From Streptomyces sp. NRRL S-455 (GTDB lineage Bacteria > Actinomycetota > Actinomycetes > Streptomycetales > Streptomycetaceae): a stretch of 64,000 nucleotides of DNA. Shown piece after piece: positions 43,711-52,577 of the stretch. The notes under the pieces were generated by a model. It ran no database searches. It was not told where the DNA came from and saw nothing but the letters and a program-made list of their open reading frames with translations. Numbering within the stretch: the first letter of the stretch is position 1; every line of letters begins with the position of its first letter. Location of the stretch: NCBI RefSeq assembly GCF_000717875.1, contig NZ_JOCT01000019.1, positions 1 to 64,000 on the forward strand, read 5' to 3'. A program made the translations under genes and the position numbers.

Positions 43711-43756
43711 TACCACCGCCCGGGGCGCGGACACCCCGAGGAAGGCCAGACGCCGC

Positions 43757-46700
43757 ATGATCCTGCTCCTGTCGACGTCCGACACCGACCTGCTCAGCGC
43801 ACGCGCGGCGGCCGGGCCGGTCCCGTACCGCTTCGCCAACCCCGCCCGCCTCGCCCTCGACGACCTGTCCGGCCTCCTCGACGGTGTCCAGCTGGTCGTC
43901 GTCCGCCTCCTCGGCGGTATCCGGGCCTGGCAGGAGGGCCTCGACCTGCTCCTCGCCGACGGCCGCCCGGTCGTCGTCCTCACCGGCGAACAGGCCCCGG
44001 ACGCCCAGCTGATGGCCGCCTCCACCGTCCCGGTCGGCATCGCAGCCGAGGCGCACGCCTACCTCGCCCATGGCGGCCCGGCCAACCTGGAGCAGCTCGC
44101 CCGTTTCCTCTCCGACACGGTCCTGCTGACCGGCCACGGCTTCGAGGCACCGGCCCCCGCCCCGACCTGGGGCCCGCTGGAGCGCACGCCCCGCGACGGC
44201 GCCGACGGCCCGACCGTCGCCGTGCTCTACTACCGCGCCCACCACATGAGCGGCAACACCGCCTTCGTGGGCGCCCTGTGCGACGCGATCGAGGACGCGG
44301 GCGGCCGGCCGATGCCGCTGTACGTGGCCTCCCTGCGCGCCCCCGAGCCCGAGCTGATCGAGGAACTGCGCGGCGCCGACGCCATCGTCACCACCGTCCT
44401 CGCCGCCGGTGGCACCAAGCCCGCCGAGGCATCGGCCGGCGGCGACGACGAGTCCTGGGACGCGGGCGCGCTCACCGCACTGGACGTCCCGATCCTCCAG
44501 GCCCTGTGCCTCACGGGCTCGCGCGCCGACTGGGAGGAGAACGACGAGGGCGTCTCCCCGCTCGACGCGGCCAGCCAGATCGCCGTCCCCGAGTTCGACG
44601 GGCGCCTCATCACCGTCCCGTTCTCCTTCAAGGAGATCGACGAGGACGGCCTCCCGGCCTACGTCGCCGACCCCGAGCGCGCGGCCCGGGTCGCCGGAAC
44701 CGCCGTACGCCACGCACGCCTGAAGCACATCCGGCCCGCCGACAAGCGCCTCGCGCTGGTCCTCTCGGCGTACCCGACCAAGCACTCCCGCATCGGCAAC
44801 GCGGTCGGCCTGGACACCCCCGCGAGCGCGGTGGCCCTGCTCCGCCGGCTCCGCGAGGAGGGCTACGACTTCGGGACGGACACGGAGGTGCCGGGACTGG
44901 CCTCCGGCGACGGCGACGAGCTGATCCGCGCGCTGATCGAGGCGGGCGGCCACGACCAGGACTGGCTCACCGAGGAGCAGCTCGCCCGCAACCCGGTCCG
45001 CATCCCGGCGGCCGACTACCGCCGCTGGTTCGCCACGCTCCCCGAGGAGCTGCGGACGGCGGTGGAGGAGCACTGGGGCCCGGCCCCCGGCGAGATGTTC
45101 GTCGACCGCAGCCGCAACCCGGAGGGCGACATCGTCCTCGCGGCCCTGCGCTTCGGCAACCTGCTGATCCTCATCCAGCCGCCGCGCGGCTTCGGCGAGA
45201 ACCCGATCGCGATCTACCACGACCCGGACCTGCCGCCCTCCCACCACTACCTGGCCGCCTACCGCTGGATCGCCGCCCGCGCCGAGGACGGCGGCTTCGG
45301 CGCGGACGCGATGATCCACTTGGGCAAGCACGGCAACCTGGAGTGGCTGCCCGGCAAGAACGCCGGCCTGTCCGCCGCCTGCGGCCCCGACGCCGCCCTC
45401 GGCGACCTCCCCCTGATCTACCCCTTCCTGGTCAACGACCCGGGCGAGGGCACCCAGGCCAAGCGCCGCGTCCACGCCACCCTCGTCGACCACCTCGTCC
45501 CGCCGATGGCCCGCGCCGACTCCTACGGCGACATCGCCCGCCTGGAGCAACTCCTCGACGAGTACGCCCAGATCTCCTCCATGGACCCCGCCAAGCTCCC
45601 GGCGATCCGCGCCCAGATCTGGACCCTCATCCAGGCCGCCCGGCTCGACCACGACCTCGGCCTGGAGGACCGCCCGGACGACGACGGCTTCGACGACTTC
45701 CTCCTGCACGTCGACGGCTGGCTCTGCGAGGTCAAGGACGCCCAGATCCGCGACGGCCTGCACGTCCTCGGCAACCCACCGCGGGGCGCCGACCGCGTCA
45801 ACCTCGTCCTCGCCATCCTCCGCGCCCGCCAGATCTGGGGCGGCGCCACGGCCCTGCCCGGCCTCCGGGAAGCCCTCGGCCTGGACGAGTCCGCGGCGAC
45901 CCGTACGACCGCCGACGAAGCGGAGGACAAGGCCCGCACGCTCGTCCAGGCGATGGAGGACGCGGGCTGGGACCCGGCCGCCGTCCCCACCGAGCACGGC
46001 GAACAGGTCGCCGCCATCCTGGAGTTCGCGGCCCGCGAGGTCGTGCCGCGCCTGTCGGCGACGACGGCCGAGATCGACCACGCCGTCCACGCGCTGGCCG
46101 GCGGCTTCGTCCCGGCCGGCCCCTCCGGATCCCCGCTCCGCGGCCTGGTGAACGTCCTGCCGACCGGCCGCAACTTCTACTCCGTCGACCCCAAGGCCGT
46201 CCCCTCCCGCCTCGCCTGGGAGACCGGCCAGGCACTCGCGGACTCCCTGCTGGAGCGCTACCGCACCGACAACGGCGACTGGCCCACCTCCGTCGGCCTC
46301 TCCCTGTGGGGCACCAGCGCGATGCGCACGGCCGGCGACGACGTGGCCGAAGCCCTCGCGCTGCTCGGCGTCCGCCCGGTCTGGGACGACGCCTCGCGCC
46401 GCGTGACCGGCCTGGAGGCCATCCCGTACGAGGAACTGGGCCGCCCCCGCATCGACGTCACCCTGCGCATCTCGGGCTTCTTCCGGGACGCCTTCCCGCA
46501 CACCATCGGCCTGCTGGACGACGCCGTACGCCTCGCCGCCTCGCTGGACGAACCGGCCGAGGCCAACCACGTACGGGCCCACGTCCAGGCGGACCTGGCC
46601 GCGCACGGCGACGAACGCCGCGCCACCACCCGCATCTTCGGCTCCCGCCCCGGCACCTACGGCGCAGGCCTGCTCCAGCTCATCGATTCCCGCGACTGGC

Positions 46701-47353
46701 GCACCGACGCCGATCTCGCCGAGGTCTACACCGTCTGGGGCGGCTACGCCTACGGCCGGGAACTCGAGGGCCGCCCGGCCCGGGAGGAGATGGAGACGGC
46801 GTACAAGCGGATCGCGGTCGCCGCGAAGAACACGGACACCCGCGAGCACGACATCGCCGACTCCGACGACTACTTCCAGTACCACGGCGGCATGGTCGCC
46901 ACCGTCCGCGCCCTGCGCGGCACCGCCCCCGAGGCGTACATCGGCGACTCCACCCGCCCCGAGACGGTCCGCACCCGCACCCTCGTCGAGGAGACGTCCC
47001 GGGTCTTCCGCGCCCGCGTCGTCAACCCCAAGTGGATCGAGGCGATGCGCCGCCACGGCTACAAGGGCGCCTTCGAACTCGCCGCCACGGTCGACTACCT
47101 GTTCGGCTACGACGCCACCACCGGCGTGGTCGCCGACTGGATGTACGACAAGCTCACCGAGACCTACGTCCTGGACCCCGCCAACCGCGAGTTCCTCCAG
47201 CAGGCCAACCCCTGGGCCCTGCACGGCATCGCCGAGCGGCTGCTGGAGGCGGAGTCCCGCGGCATGTGGGAGAAGCCCGACCCGGCGGTGCTGGAGGGCC
47301 TGCGGCAGGCCTACCTGGAGACGGAGGGGGACCTGGAGGGCGACGGGTCGTAG
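43757..47353 (+). CDS. cobN: Cobaltochelatase subunit CobN
   Basis: CobN is the large subunit of the ATP-dependent cobaltochelatase (with CobS and CobT or ChlI/ChlD-type partners) that inserts cobalt into hydrogenobyrinate a,c-diamide. The 1198-residue length is standard. Family segments include VAVLYYRAHHMSGNTAFVGA, MIHLGKHGNLEWLPGKNAGL and GFFRDAFPHTIGLLDDAV, together with a C-terminal VVNPKWIEAMRRHGYKGAFE. The ATG at 43757 follows AGGAAGG by about eleven bases. Expression is under the riboswitch upstream. The partner subunits are not in the window. Confidence 0.96.
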   Translation: MILLLSTSDTDLLSARAAAGPVPYRFANPARLALDDLSGLLDGVQLVVVRLLGGIRAWQEGLDLLLADGRPVVVLTGEQAPDAQLMAASTVPVGIAAEAHAYLAHGGPANLEQLARFLSDTVLLTGHGFEAPAPAPTWGPLERTPRDGADGPTVAVLYYRAHHMSGNTAFVGALCDAIEDAGGRPMPLYVASLRAPEPELIEELRGADAIVTTVLAAGGTKPAEASAGGDDESWDAGALTALDVPILQALCLTGSRADWEENDEGVSPLDAASQIAVPEFDGRLITVPFSFKEIDEDGLPAYVADPERAARVAGTAVRHARLKHIRPADKRLALVLSAYPTKHSRIGNAVGLDTPASAVALLRRLREEGYDFGTDTEVPGLASGDGDELIRALIEAGGHDQDWLTEEQLARNPVRIPAADYRRWFATLPEELRTAVEEHWGPAPGEMFVDRSRNPEGDIVLAALRFGNLLILIQPPRGFGENPIAIYHDPDLPPSHHYLAAYRWIAARAEDGGFGADAMIHLGKHGNLEWLPGKNAGLSAACGPDAALGDLPLIYPFLVNDPGEGTQAKRRVHATLVDHLVPPMARADSYGDIARLEQLLDEYAQISSMDPAKLPAIRAQIWTLIQAARLDHDLGLEDRPDDDGFDDFLLHVDGWLCEVKDAQIRDGLHVLGNPPRGADRVNLVLAILRARQIWGGATALPGLREALGLDESAATRTTADEAEDKARTLVQAMEDAGWDPAAVPTEHGEQVAAILEFAAREVVPRLSATTAEIDHAVHALAGGFVPAGPSGSPLRGLVNVLPTGRNFYSVDPKAVPSRLAWETGQALADSLLERYRTDNGDWPTSVGLSLWGTSAMRTAGDDVAEALALLGVRPVWDDASRRVTGLEAIPYEELGRPRIDVTLRISGFFRDAFPHTIGLLDDAVRLAASLDEPAEANHVRAHVQADLAAHGDERRATTRIFGSRPGTYGAGLLQLIDSRDWRTDADLAEVYTVWGGYAYGRELEGRPAREEMETAYKRIAVAAKNTDTREHDIADSDDYFQYHGGMVATVRALRGTAPEAYIGDSTRPETVRTRTLVEETSRVFRARVVNPKWIEAMRRHGYKGAFELAATVDYLFGYDATTGVVADWMYDKLTETYVLDPANREFLQQANPWALHGIAERLLEAESRGMWEKPDPAVLEGLRQAYLETEGDLEGDGS

Positions 47354-47366
47354 GCCCGGCGGCGCC

Positions 47367-48734
47367 TCACCACCCGGTGAGCAGCAGGTGGTTGAGGAGC
47401 AGGGCGAGCAGCGCCTGGGCGGTGAGCCAGGCGCGGGGGCGGGGAAGGAGCGCGCAGGCCGGGAGCAGCCACACCGCGAACGGCAGCCAGATGCGCTCCG
47501 TCTCCGCCTTGCTCATGCCGGACAGATCGGCGACCAGCAGGGCGAGGAGCGCGGCGGACACCAGGAGCGCGAGGCGTAGGTCAGCGCGGGACCCGGTGCG
47601 GTGCCGGAGCAGCACGGCACCCGTCCGCCGCAGCCCCGCCGCTGTCGCAAGGCCCGTGATGAACACCGTGCAGGCCAGGTTGGCCCACACCCAGTAACCG
47701 TAGGGACGGGTACCGCCCGCGCCTTGGTAGTACCGGGTGACCAGCAGGCGGTACGCCTCCCACCAGTCGAACCCGGCGAGCGTGAACGCCGTCGGCACCA
47801 CCGCCAGTCCGGCGAGCAGCGGCACCAGCAGGGCGGGGCGCTCCCGGACCCCGCGCCGGCCGAGCAGCAGCACCGCCGCCGCGATCAGCGCGACGAGCGT
47901 GAGGCCGTACGACAGGTAACAGGTCAGACCGAACAGCAGCCCGGACGCCCCCGCCCTCCCCCACTCTCGGCTTCGCTCGAGCGGGGGGACCCCCATCGTG
48001 GACCGGCGGGTGACCGCCAGCGCCAGCAGCGCCACCGCCCACGCCGCCACCGCGGCGAAGTACGCGTCGGCCGAGGTGCCCATCCACACGGCGGCCGGGG
48101 CCAGGACCAGGACGGGCGCCGCCCTGCGCGCGAGTGCCTCACCGGCCAGGGCGCGGACCGCGACCAGCACCGCCACGCAGGCCGTCGCCCCCACGGCGAT
48201 GCACCACACGCCCGCCCAGCCCCCACCGCGCAGTCCGATCCGGTCGAGCAGGACGAAGGTGAGGGTGGCGGCGGGCGGGTGGCCGGCGATGTGGGCGGGC
48301 CAGTTGTCGGGGGAGTCGAGCAGGATGTGGTCGGTGAAGGTCCCCAGGGCCGCCGGGATGTCGTGGAAGCGGTCGATGACCTGGAGGTATTCGTGGCGGG
48401 TGGTGAGCCTGCGCGCGATGCCGCGGTCCCAGCCGTCGATCAGGGCCAGGGAGAAGATCCACGCCGTCGCCGTGCCCCAGGCCGTCGGCAGCAGGACCCG
48501 CCAGGGAAGACGGGCCGCCAGGGTGGGGCCGTAGGCCACGGCGGCGATCGCGACCACGAGGGCCGCGGGAGTGCCGGGGCCCAGGTGGGGTCCCCAGGAC
48601 CCCAGCACCGGCGGCCAGTTGACGAACAGCGTGTGGTGGGTGAACTGGATGTGGCGGCCGACCAGCACGGCGACCGTCACCAGAACGGTGGCGGCCCCGG
48701 CGGCGTACAGGTCACGGCGGAGGGAGCGGGTCAC
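47367..48734 (-). CDS. Polytopic membrane protein (GT-C glycosyltransferase-like)
   Basis: A hydrophobic protein of about 455 residues with around eleven predicted transmembrane helices. A luminal-type loop with HEYLQVIDRFHDIP and GHPPAATLTFVLLDRIGL resembles the early loop of GT-C mannosyl- or arabinosyltransferases that use lipid-linked sugars, but no diagnostic catalytic DxD is secure. The start is taken as GTG at 48734 (VTRSLRRDL): TAGCGT lies seven bases upstream and no ribosome site exists, suggesting a leaderless message. Open frame farther upstream is unlikely to be coding. A short repeat at 47955-47996 adds residues MGVPPLERSREWG within a loop. It is divergent from the molybdoenzyme gene. 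Confidence 0.75.
   Translation of the reverse strand: MTRSLRRDLYAAGAATVLVTVAVLVGRHIQFTHHTLFVNWPPVLGSWGPHLGPGTPAALVVAIAAVAYGPTLAARLPWRVLLPTAWGTATAWIFSLALIDGWDRGIARRLTTRHEYLQVIDRFHDIPAALGTFTDHILLDSPDNWPAHIAGHPPAATLTFVLLDRIGLRGGGWAGVWCIAVGATACVAVLVAVRALAGEALARRAAPVLVLAPAAVWMGTSADAYFAAVAAWAVALLALAVTRRSTMGVPPLERSREWGRAGASGLLFGLTCYLSYGLTLVALIAAAVLLLGRRGVRERPALLVPLLAGLAVVPTAFTLAGFDWWEAYRLLVTRYYQGAGGTRPYGYWVWANLACTVFITGLATAAGLRRTGAVLLRHRTGSRADLRLALLVSAALLALLVADLSGMSKAETERIWLPFAVWLLPACALLPRPRAWLTAQALLALLLNHLLLTGW
47955..47996 (-). repeat. GGGGGTCCCCCC-type repeat inside the membrane-protein gene
   Basis: On the coding (minus) strand ATGGGGGTCCCCCCGCTCGA is followed by GCGAAGCCGAGAGTGGGGGA. The layout, a palindrome, a small hairpin and then a GGGGGAGGG tail, matches the unit at 21139-21177. 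It stays in frame and adds about 13-14 residues (TMGVPPLERSREWG) between two membrane helices. Confidence 0.6.
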
Positions 48735-48848
48735 AGCCGGAACGCTAGGCCGACAGGGCGGGCACGGACCGCCGTCCGGGCCGGACGTCAGCGTTTCGTC
48801 ATCGGTTGAGCGCCCTTTCCGGGGGTGGTCCGGGCCTACGGTCGGGCC

Positions 48849-50099
48849 ATGCGAGACGACCCACGGCTTCCCTCCTCGTCCGGCTTCTGGCGCAGCCCCC
48901 TGCGCGGCCCCCGGTTCACCTCGGTGCTGGGCCTCGTCCTCCTCTTCGGCATCACCGTGCTGTTCGTGACGGGCCTGGTGTCCTACGCCGCCTACAACCC
49001 GGACCTGTCGCCGGTGAACGACCAGACCCCGGAAAAGGGGATCCTCGGCTTCTACCTCTTCGACTGGCCGACCGGCCCGCACTGGCTGTACCGCCTCAAC
49101 CAGGGCGTCCACGTCACCCTCGGCATCACCCTGATCCCCGTCCTGCTCGCCAAACTCTGGTCCGTGATCCCGAGGCTGTTCGCACTGCCGCCGGCCCGCT
49201 CGCTCGCACACGCCCTGGAGCGGATCTCACTGCTGCTCCTGGTGGGCGGCGCGCTGTTCGAGTTCGTGACCGGTGTGCTCAACGTCCAGCTCGACTACGT
49301 CTTCCCGGGTTCCTTCTACCCGCTGCACTTCTACGGCGCGTGGGTGTTCTTCGCCGCGTTCGTCGCCCACGTGGTGCTGAAGATGCCCATCGCCCTGAGC
49401 AATCTGCGACACCTGCGGGAGGAGAAGGAGGTGACGGAGGAGGAGAAGAACGACCTGGTGACACCGCGTCCCGCCGAGCCGACCGTCTCCCGCCGGGGCG
49501 CCCTGTGGTTCGTCGGGGGCGGCTCGCTGCTGCTGTTCGCGACGACGGTCGGGCAGAACGTCGACGGCCTGCGGCGCACCGCCCTCCTCGCACCGCACGG
49601 CGGCGGCGACCCCGGCAGCGGCCCGAACGGGTTCCAGATCAACAAGACCGCCGCGTACGCCCGGATCGACGCGGCGGAGACGGGCGAGGACGCCTGGCGG
49701 CTCGTCGTCACGGGCCGCACGGGCACCGTCCGCCTCAGCCGCGCCGATCTCGCCGGACTCACGCTGCACAGCGCGGCGTTGCCCATCGCCTGTGTGGAGG
49801 GCTGGTCGACGTCGGACCAGTGGTGGCGCGGCGTGCGGCTGCGTGATCTCGCGGCGCTCGTCGGGTACGACGGCGACCCGCCGGACCTGTTCGTCGAGTC
49901 CCTGCAGCGACGCGGCGCCTTCCGGAGAGCCGCCCTGCGCGCCAACCAGGTGGCCGACCCGCGTTCCCTGCTCGCCCTGTACGTCAACGGCGAGGAGCTG
50001 TCCCCCGATCACGGCTTCCCGGCGCGGATCATCGTGCCCGCGGCGCCCGGTGTGCTCAACACCAAGTGGGTGGCCCGGATGACGTTCGGAGACCTGTGA
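48849..50099 (+). CDS. Molybdopterin-dependent oxidoreductase (sulfite oxidase/YedY-like) with cytochrome b-like membrane domain
   Basis: A 416-residue membrane protein that joins two redox parts. The N-terminal half (about 25-205) has about four transmembrane helices with histidines suited to heme binding (NQGVHVTLGITLIP, LHFYGAWVFFAAFVAHVVLK), like DUF4405/cytochrome b561 domains. After a charged linker comes SRRGALWFVGGGSLLLF and then a sulfite-oxidase-type molybdopterin domain (about 265-416) with the molybdenum Cys in LPIACVEGWSTSDQWW. Electrons probably pass between the heme and the Mo site at the outer face; the substrate is unknown. A TACGGT six bases before the ATG and no ribosome site suggest a leaderless message. 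The next gene overlaps its stop. Confidence 0.88.
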   Translation: MRDDPRLPSSSGFWRSPLRGPRFTSVLGLVLLFGITVLFVTGLVSYAAYNPDLSPVNDQTPEKGILGFYLFDWPTGPHWLYRLNQGVHVTLGITLIPVLLAKLWSVIPRLFALPPARSLAHALERISLLLLVGGALFEFVTGVLNVQLDYVFPGSFYPLHFYGAWVFFAAFVAHVVLKMPIALSNLRHLREEKEVTEEEKNDLVTPRPAEPTVSRRGALWFVGGGSLLLFATTVGQNVDGLRRTALLAPHGGGDPGSGPNGFQINKTAAYARIDAAETGEDAWRLVVTGRTGTVRLSRADLAGLTLHSAALPIACVEGWSTSDQWWRGVRLRDLAALVGYDGDPPDLFVESLQRRGAFRRAALRANQVADPRSLLALYVNGEELSPDHGFPARIIVPAAPGVLNTKWVARMTFGDL

Positions 50100-50554
50100 T
50101 GCGCCGGCCGCGGATTCCCGTCGGGAGCCCCTTCCAGCTTCTGCTGCTCGCCTGCTCCTTCGCGCTCGCCGCGTACGCCGGGGTGCGGTTGCTCGCGGAC
50201 GACTGGTGGGGCGTGGTCCTGTGGTTCGTGGGGGCGGCCCTGCTGCACGACCTGGTGCTGCTGCCGTTGTACGCGGCGGCGGACCGCACGCTGGTACGAG
50301 GGCTGGGGACGCGCCGGGAGTGGGTGCCGTACGTGCGCGTGCCGGCGGCCCTGTCCGGGCTGCTGCTGCTCGTGTGGTTCCCGCTGATCAGCGGCATGGT
50401 GGAGCGGCGCTACCGGCTCGGCACCGGACTGTCGCCGGACGGCTTCCTCGCCCGCTGGCTGCTGATCACCGCCGTCCTCTTCGGGGGCTCGGCGCTGCTG
50501 CTGGCGCTGCGGCTGCGCAGGGCGGCGAAGCGGCGCCCGCCGGCCGTCCACTGA
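50099..50554 (+). CDS. Small integral membrane protein, unknown function
   Basis: A 151-residue protein with four predicted membrane helices (FQLLLLACSFALAAYAGV, WWGVVLWFVGAALLHDLVLL, VRVPAALSGLLLLVWFPLI, WLLITAVLFGGSALLLALR) and basic ends. The ATG at 50099 overlaps the TGA of the molybdoenzyme by one base, so the two are co-translated and it may be a partner or assembly subunit. I do not recognise a named family. Its last 145 bases overlap the 3' end of the convergent methyltransferase gene. Confidence 0.8.
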   Translation: MRRPRIPVGSPFQLLLLACSFALAAYAGVRLLADDWWGVVLWFVGAALLHDLVLLPLYAAADRTLVRGLGTRREWVPYVRVPAALSGLLLLVWFPLISGMVERRYRLGTGLSPDGFLARWLLITAVLFGGSALLLALRLRRAAKRRPPAVH

Positions 50555-51162
50555 CCGGACCGCTCCCACCCCCGTGCGTACCGGAGGAGCGCCGGCGTGC
50601 CGATCCGGGCCCAGGGGAAGGCGGCGCCGGCGGCCGCCGTGTGCGCGTCGGTGATGCGGACGTGGACGCGTTCGTCGATGTCCACCGGGGCGGTCTCGGC
50701 GATGAGCAGGCCGCCGGGGCGCAGGAGTTCGGCCGCCCGGTCCAGCAGGGCACTCGGGTCGCCGCCGATGCCGACGTTGCCGTCCATGAGCAGGACGGTG
50801 CCCCAGCGGCCCTCGCCGGGCAGGGGTTCGAACACCGAGCGCCGCAGTGCCTGCCCGCCGAGCCGCACGGTGTGGTCGACGGCGGCCCCGCTGACGTCGA
50901 TGCCGAGGACGGTCCGGCCCTGCCCGGCGAGTTCGGCCACCAGCCGCCCGGGCCCGCAGCCCACGTCCAGCACGGTCCCCTCGCACCGGTCCAGCACGTC
51001 CCGGTCGACCGCGTCGGCTCGGGCGCACCAGCGCTCCACCTCCAGCGGCAGCAGCCAGCCGTCGGAGCGCCGCAGGAACAGCGGTCCGCGGCCGGCGCGC
51101 AGGGCGGCGGCGTAGGGGTCGGCGCTCGCCCAGGCGAGGGCGGTGGCGGGCGGGGCGCTCAT
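50410..51162 (-). CDS. Class I SAM-dependent methyltransferase
   Basis: A 250-residue methyltransferase-fold protein. The SAM motif is VLDVGCGPGRLVAELAGQG (about residues 64-82), followed by VLGIDVSGAAVDHTVRLGG, and the post-I region is LLMDGNVGIGGDPSALLDR. The conserved part ends near GWERSGQWTAGGRRFAALRS at about residue 215. The last 35 or so residues lie antisense to the membrane-protein gene at 50099-50554 and look like read-through. The ATG at 51162 overlaps the stop of the DUF2064 gene. It ends a three-gene operon of glycosyltransferase, DUF2064 and methyltransferase. The acceptor is unknown. Confidence 0.85.
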   Translation of the reverse strand: MSAPPATALAWASADPYAAALRAGRGPLFLRRSDGWLLPLEVERWCARADAVDRDVLDRCEGTVLDVGCGPGRLVAELAGQGRTVLGIDVSGAAVDHTVRLGGQALRRSVFEPLPGEGRWGTVLLMDGNVGIGGDPSALLDRAAELLRPGGLLIAETAPVDIDERVHVRITDAHTAAAGAAFPWARIGTPALLRYARGWERSGQWTAGGRRFAALRSRSASSSAEPPKRTAVISSQRARKPSGDSPVPSR

Positions 51163-51776
51163 CGCGCGGTGACCGAGGTGAACGAGGCCAGCCGGGCGGC
51201 GAACCGGCCGTGCGGGGCGAGAGCGGCGACGGCGTGGGCGTCGGCGGCGGTGTCGACGTCCCGGAGCCGGGGCAGGTCCCGTACCCGCAGCCCGGCCGCG
51301 ACGAGCCGTTCCCGCTGGACGGCCCCGGTCACCGGTGTGGACATGGGCACGCCCCGCAGCAGGGCCGGGTCGGGATCGGCGAGGCCGAGGGCCCAGAAGC
51401 CGCCGTCCTCCGCCGGGCCGAAGTACGCGGCACCGTCAGCGAGGTCCGTCGTGAGCAGCTCCGGTGTCACCTGCGGGGTGTCCATGCCGATCAGCAGGGC
51501 CGGGCCGTCGCAGCGTGCGAAGGCGTCCGCCAGCCGCTCGTCCAGACCGCCCGCGCACTGCCGTACGACGTCGAAGCCGGGCGGCAGCCAGGGGCCGGGA
51601 TCCCCGTCGAGGACGAGGATCCGGCGGGTGGCCGGGGTCGCCGCGACCACGTCCAGGGTGTCCGCGAGGGACGCCTCGGCGAGCGACGCGGCCTCCTGAG
51701 GCGTGAACGGTGGGGTGAGCCGCGTCTTGACCCGCCCCGGCCGGGGCTCCTTGGCGATGACGAGAAGTGTGGTCAT
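51159..51776 (-). CDS. DUF2064 / TIGR04282-family glycosyltransferase-like protein
   Basis: A 205-residue protein of the DUF2064 family, related to nucleotide-sugar transferases; some members are annotated as arsenosugar biosynthesis glycosyltransferases. It begins MTTLLVIAKEPRPGRVKTRL, with the typical KEP-PG--KTRL loop that binds a nucleotide phosphate, and has LLIGMDTPQVTPELL and YFGPAEDGGFWALGL, both conserved. The ATG at 51776 overlaps the stop of the upstream glycosyltransferase (ATGA), and its own stop overlaps the methyltransferase start. The three genes form a conserved actinobacterial set whose product is not known to me. Confidence 0.88.
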   Translation of the reverse strand: MTTLLVIAKEPRPGRVKTRLTPPFTPQEAASLAEASLADTLDVVAATPATRRILVLDGDPGPWLPPGFDVVRQCAGGLDERLADAFARCDGPALLIGMDTPQVTPELLTTDLADGAAYFGPAEDGGFWALGLADPDPALLRGVPMSTPVTGAVQRERLVAAGLRVRDLPRLRDVDTAADAHAVAALAPHGRFAARLASFTSVTAR

Positions 51777-52453
51777 CGTCCGGCCCTCCCGTCGGCCAGG
51801 ACCCGGCTCATGTCCCGGACGGCCTGCCAGGTGCCGAGCCAGGTGCCCGTCACCTTGGAGGTCCCGGTGCGCGGCAGGTACGGCACGTCGTACTCGGCGA
51901 TCCGCCAGCCCGCGTCGGCCGCGCGGACCACCATCTGCAGCGGATAGCCGCTGCGCCGGTCGGTGAGACCGAGGGCGAGCAGCGGCTCGCGGCGGGCGGC
52001 GCGCAGCGGACCGAGGTCGTGCAGACGCAGCCCGGTGCGGCGGCGCAGCATCCGCGCCAGGGCGAGGTTGCCGGCGCGGGCGTGCGCGGGCCACGCGCCC
52101 CGCCCCCGCGGACGCCGCCGCCCGAGGACCAGGTCGGCGCCGCCCTCGCGCACCTCGCGCACGAAGGGCACGAGGAGCGACGGGTCGAGGGAGGCGTCGC
52201 AGTCGCAGAAGCACACCACGTCGGCGGTGGACGCGGTCAGTCCGGCGTGGCAGGCCGCGCCGAAGCCCCGGCGGGGCTCGCGTACGACGGTCGCGCCGTA
52301 CGCGCGGGCGACCTCGGCCGAGCCGTCGGTGGAACCGTTGTCGACGACGAGTGCGCGCCAGCCCGGCGGGATCCGCTCGAGGACCCAGGGCAGGGCCCCG
52401 GCCTCGTTCAGGCAGGGCAGCACCACGTCGACGTCCGAAGGAGTCGTCTTCAC
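51773..52453 (-). CDS. Glycosyltransferase family 2
   Basis: A GT2 (GT-A fold) enzyme of about 226 residues that would transfer a sugar from an activated donor. VVLPCLNEAGALPWVLERIP and ALVVDNGSTDGSAEVARAYG are the donor-binding region, and FCDCDASLD holds the metal-binding acidic motif. Two GTG starts are possible, at 52462 and 52453. The second is preferred because TAGGGT lies seven bases before it and no ribosome site is present for either, which suggests a leaderless transcript. It is first in the operon with DUF2064 and methyltransferase genes, and divergent from the response regulator. Confidence 0.88.
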   Translation of the reverse strand: MKTTPSDVDVVLPCLNEAGALPWVLERIPPGWRALVVDNGSTDGSAEVARAYGATVVREPRRGFGAACHAGLTASTADVVCFCDCDASLDPSLLVPFVREVREGGADLVLGRRRPRGRGAWPAHARAGNLALARMLRRRTGLRLHDLGPLRAARREPLLALGLTDRRSGYPLQMVVRAADAGWRIAEYDVPYLPRTGTSKVTGTWLGTWQAVRDMSRVLADGRAGR

Positions 52454-52577
52454 GGCTCTCACCCTACGAACACGAATCGCCGCATAACGGACATCCGCTC
52501 CTTACGAAACGCGGACGTCGGCGGCCCGGAGGCGCCCGGGCGCGGTGGCGAAGCCGGTCTGGTGCCAGTCTGGAGGC

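Noticed and set aside
43687..47697. A 1336-codon open frame overlapping cobN, and a 1211-codon one antisense to it
   Set aside because: Both are shadow frames of cobN, dominated by Arg, Pro and Gly or by Val, Asp and Gly; CobN itself is unmistakable.
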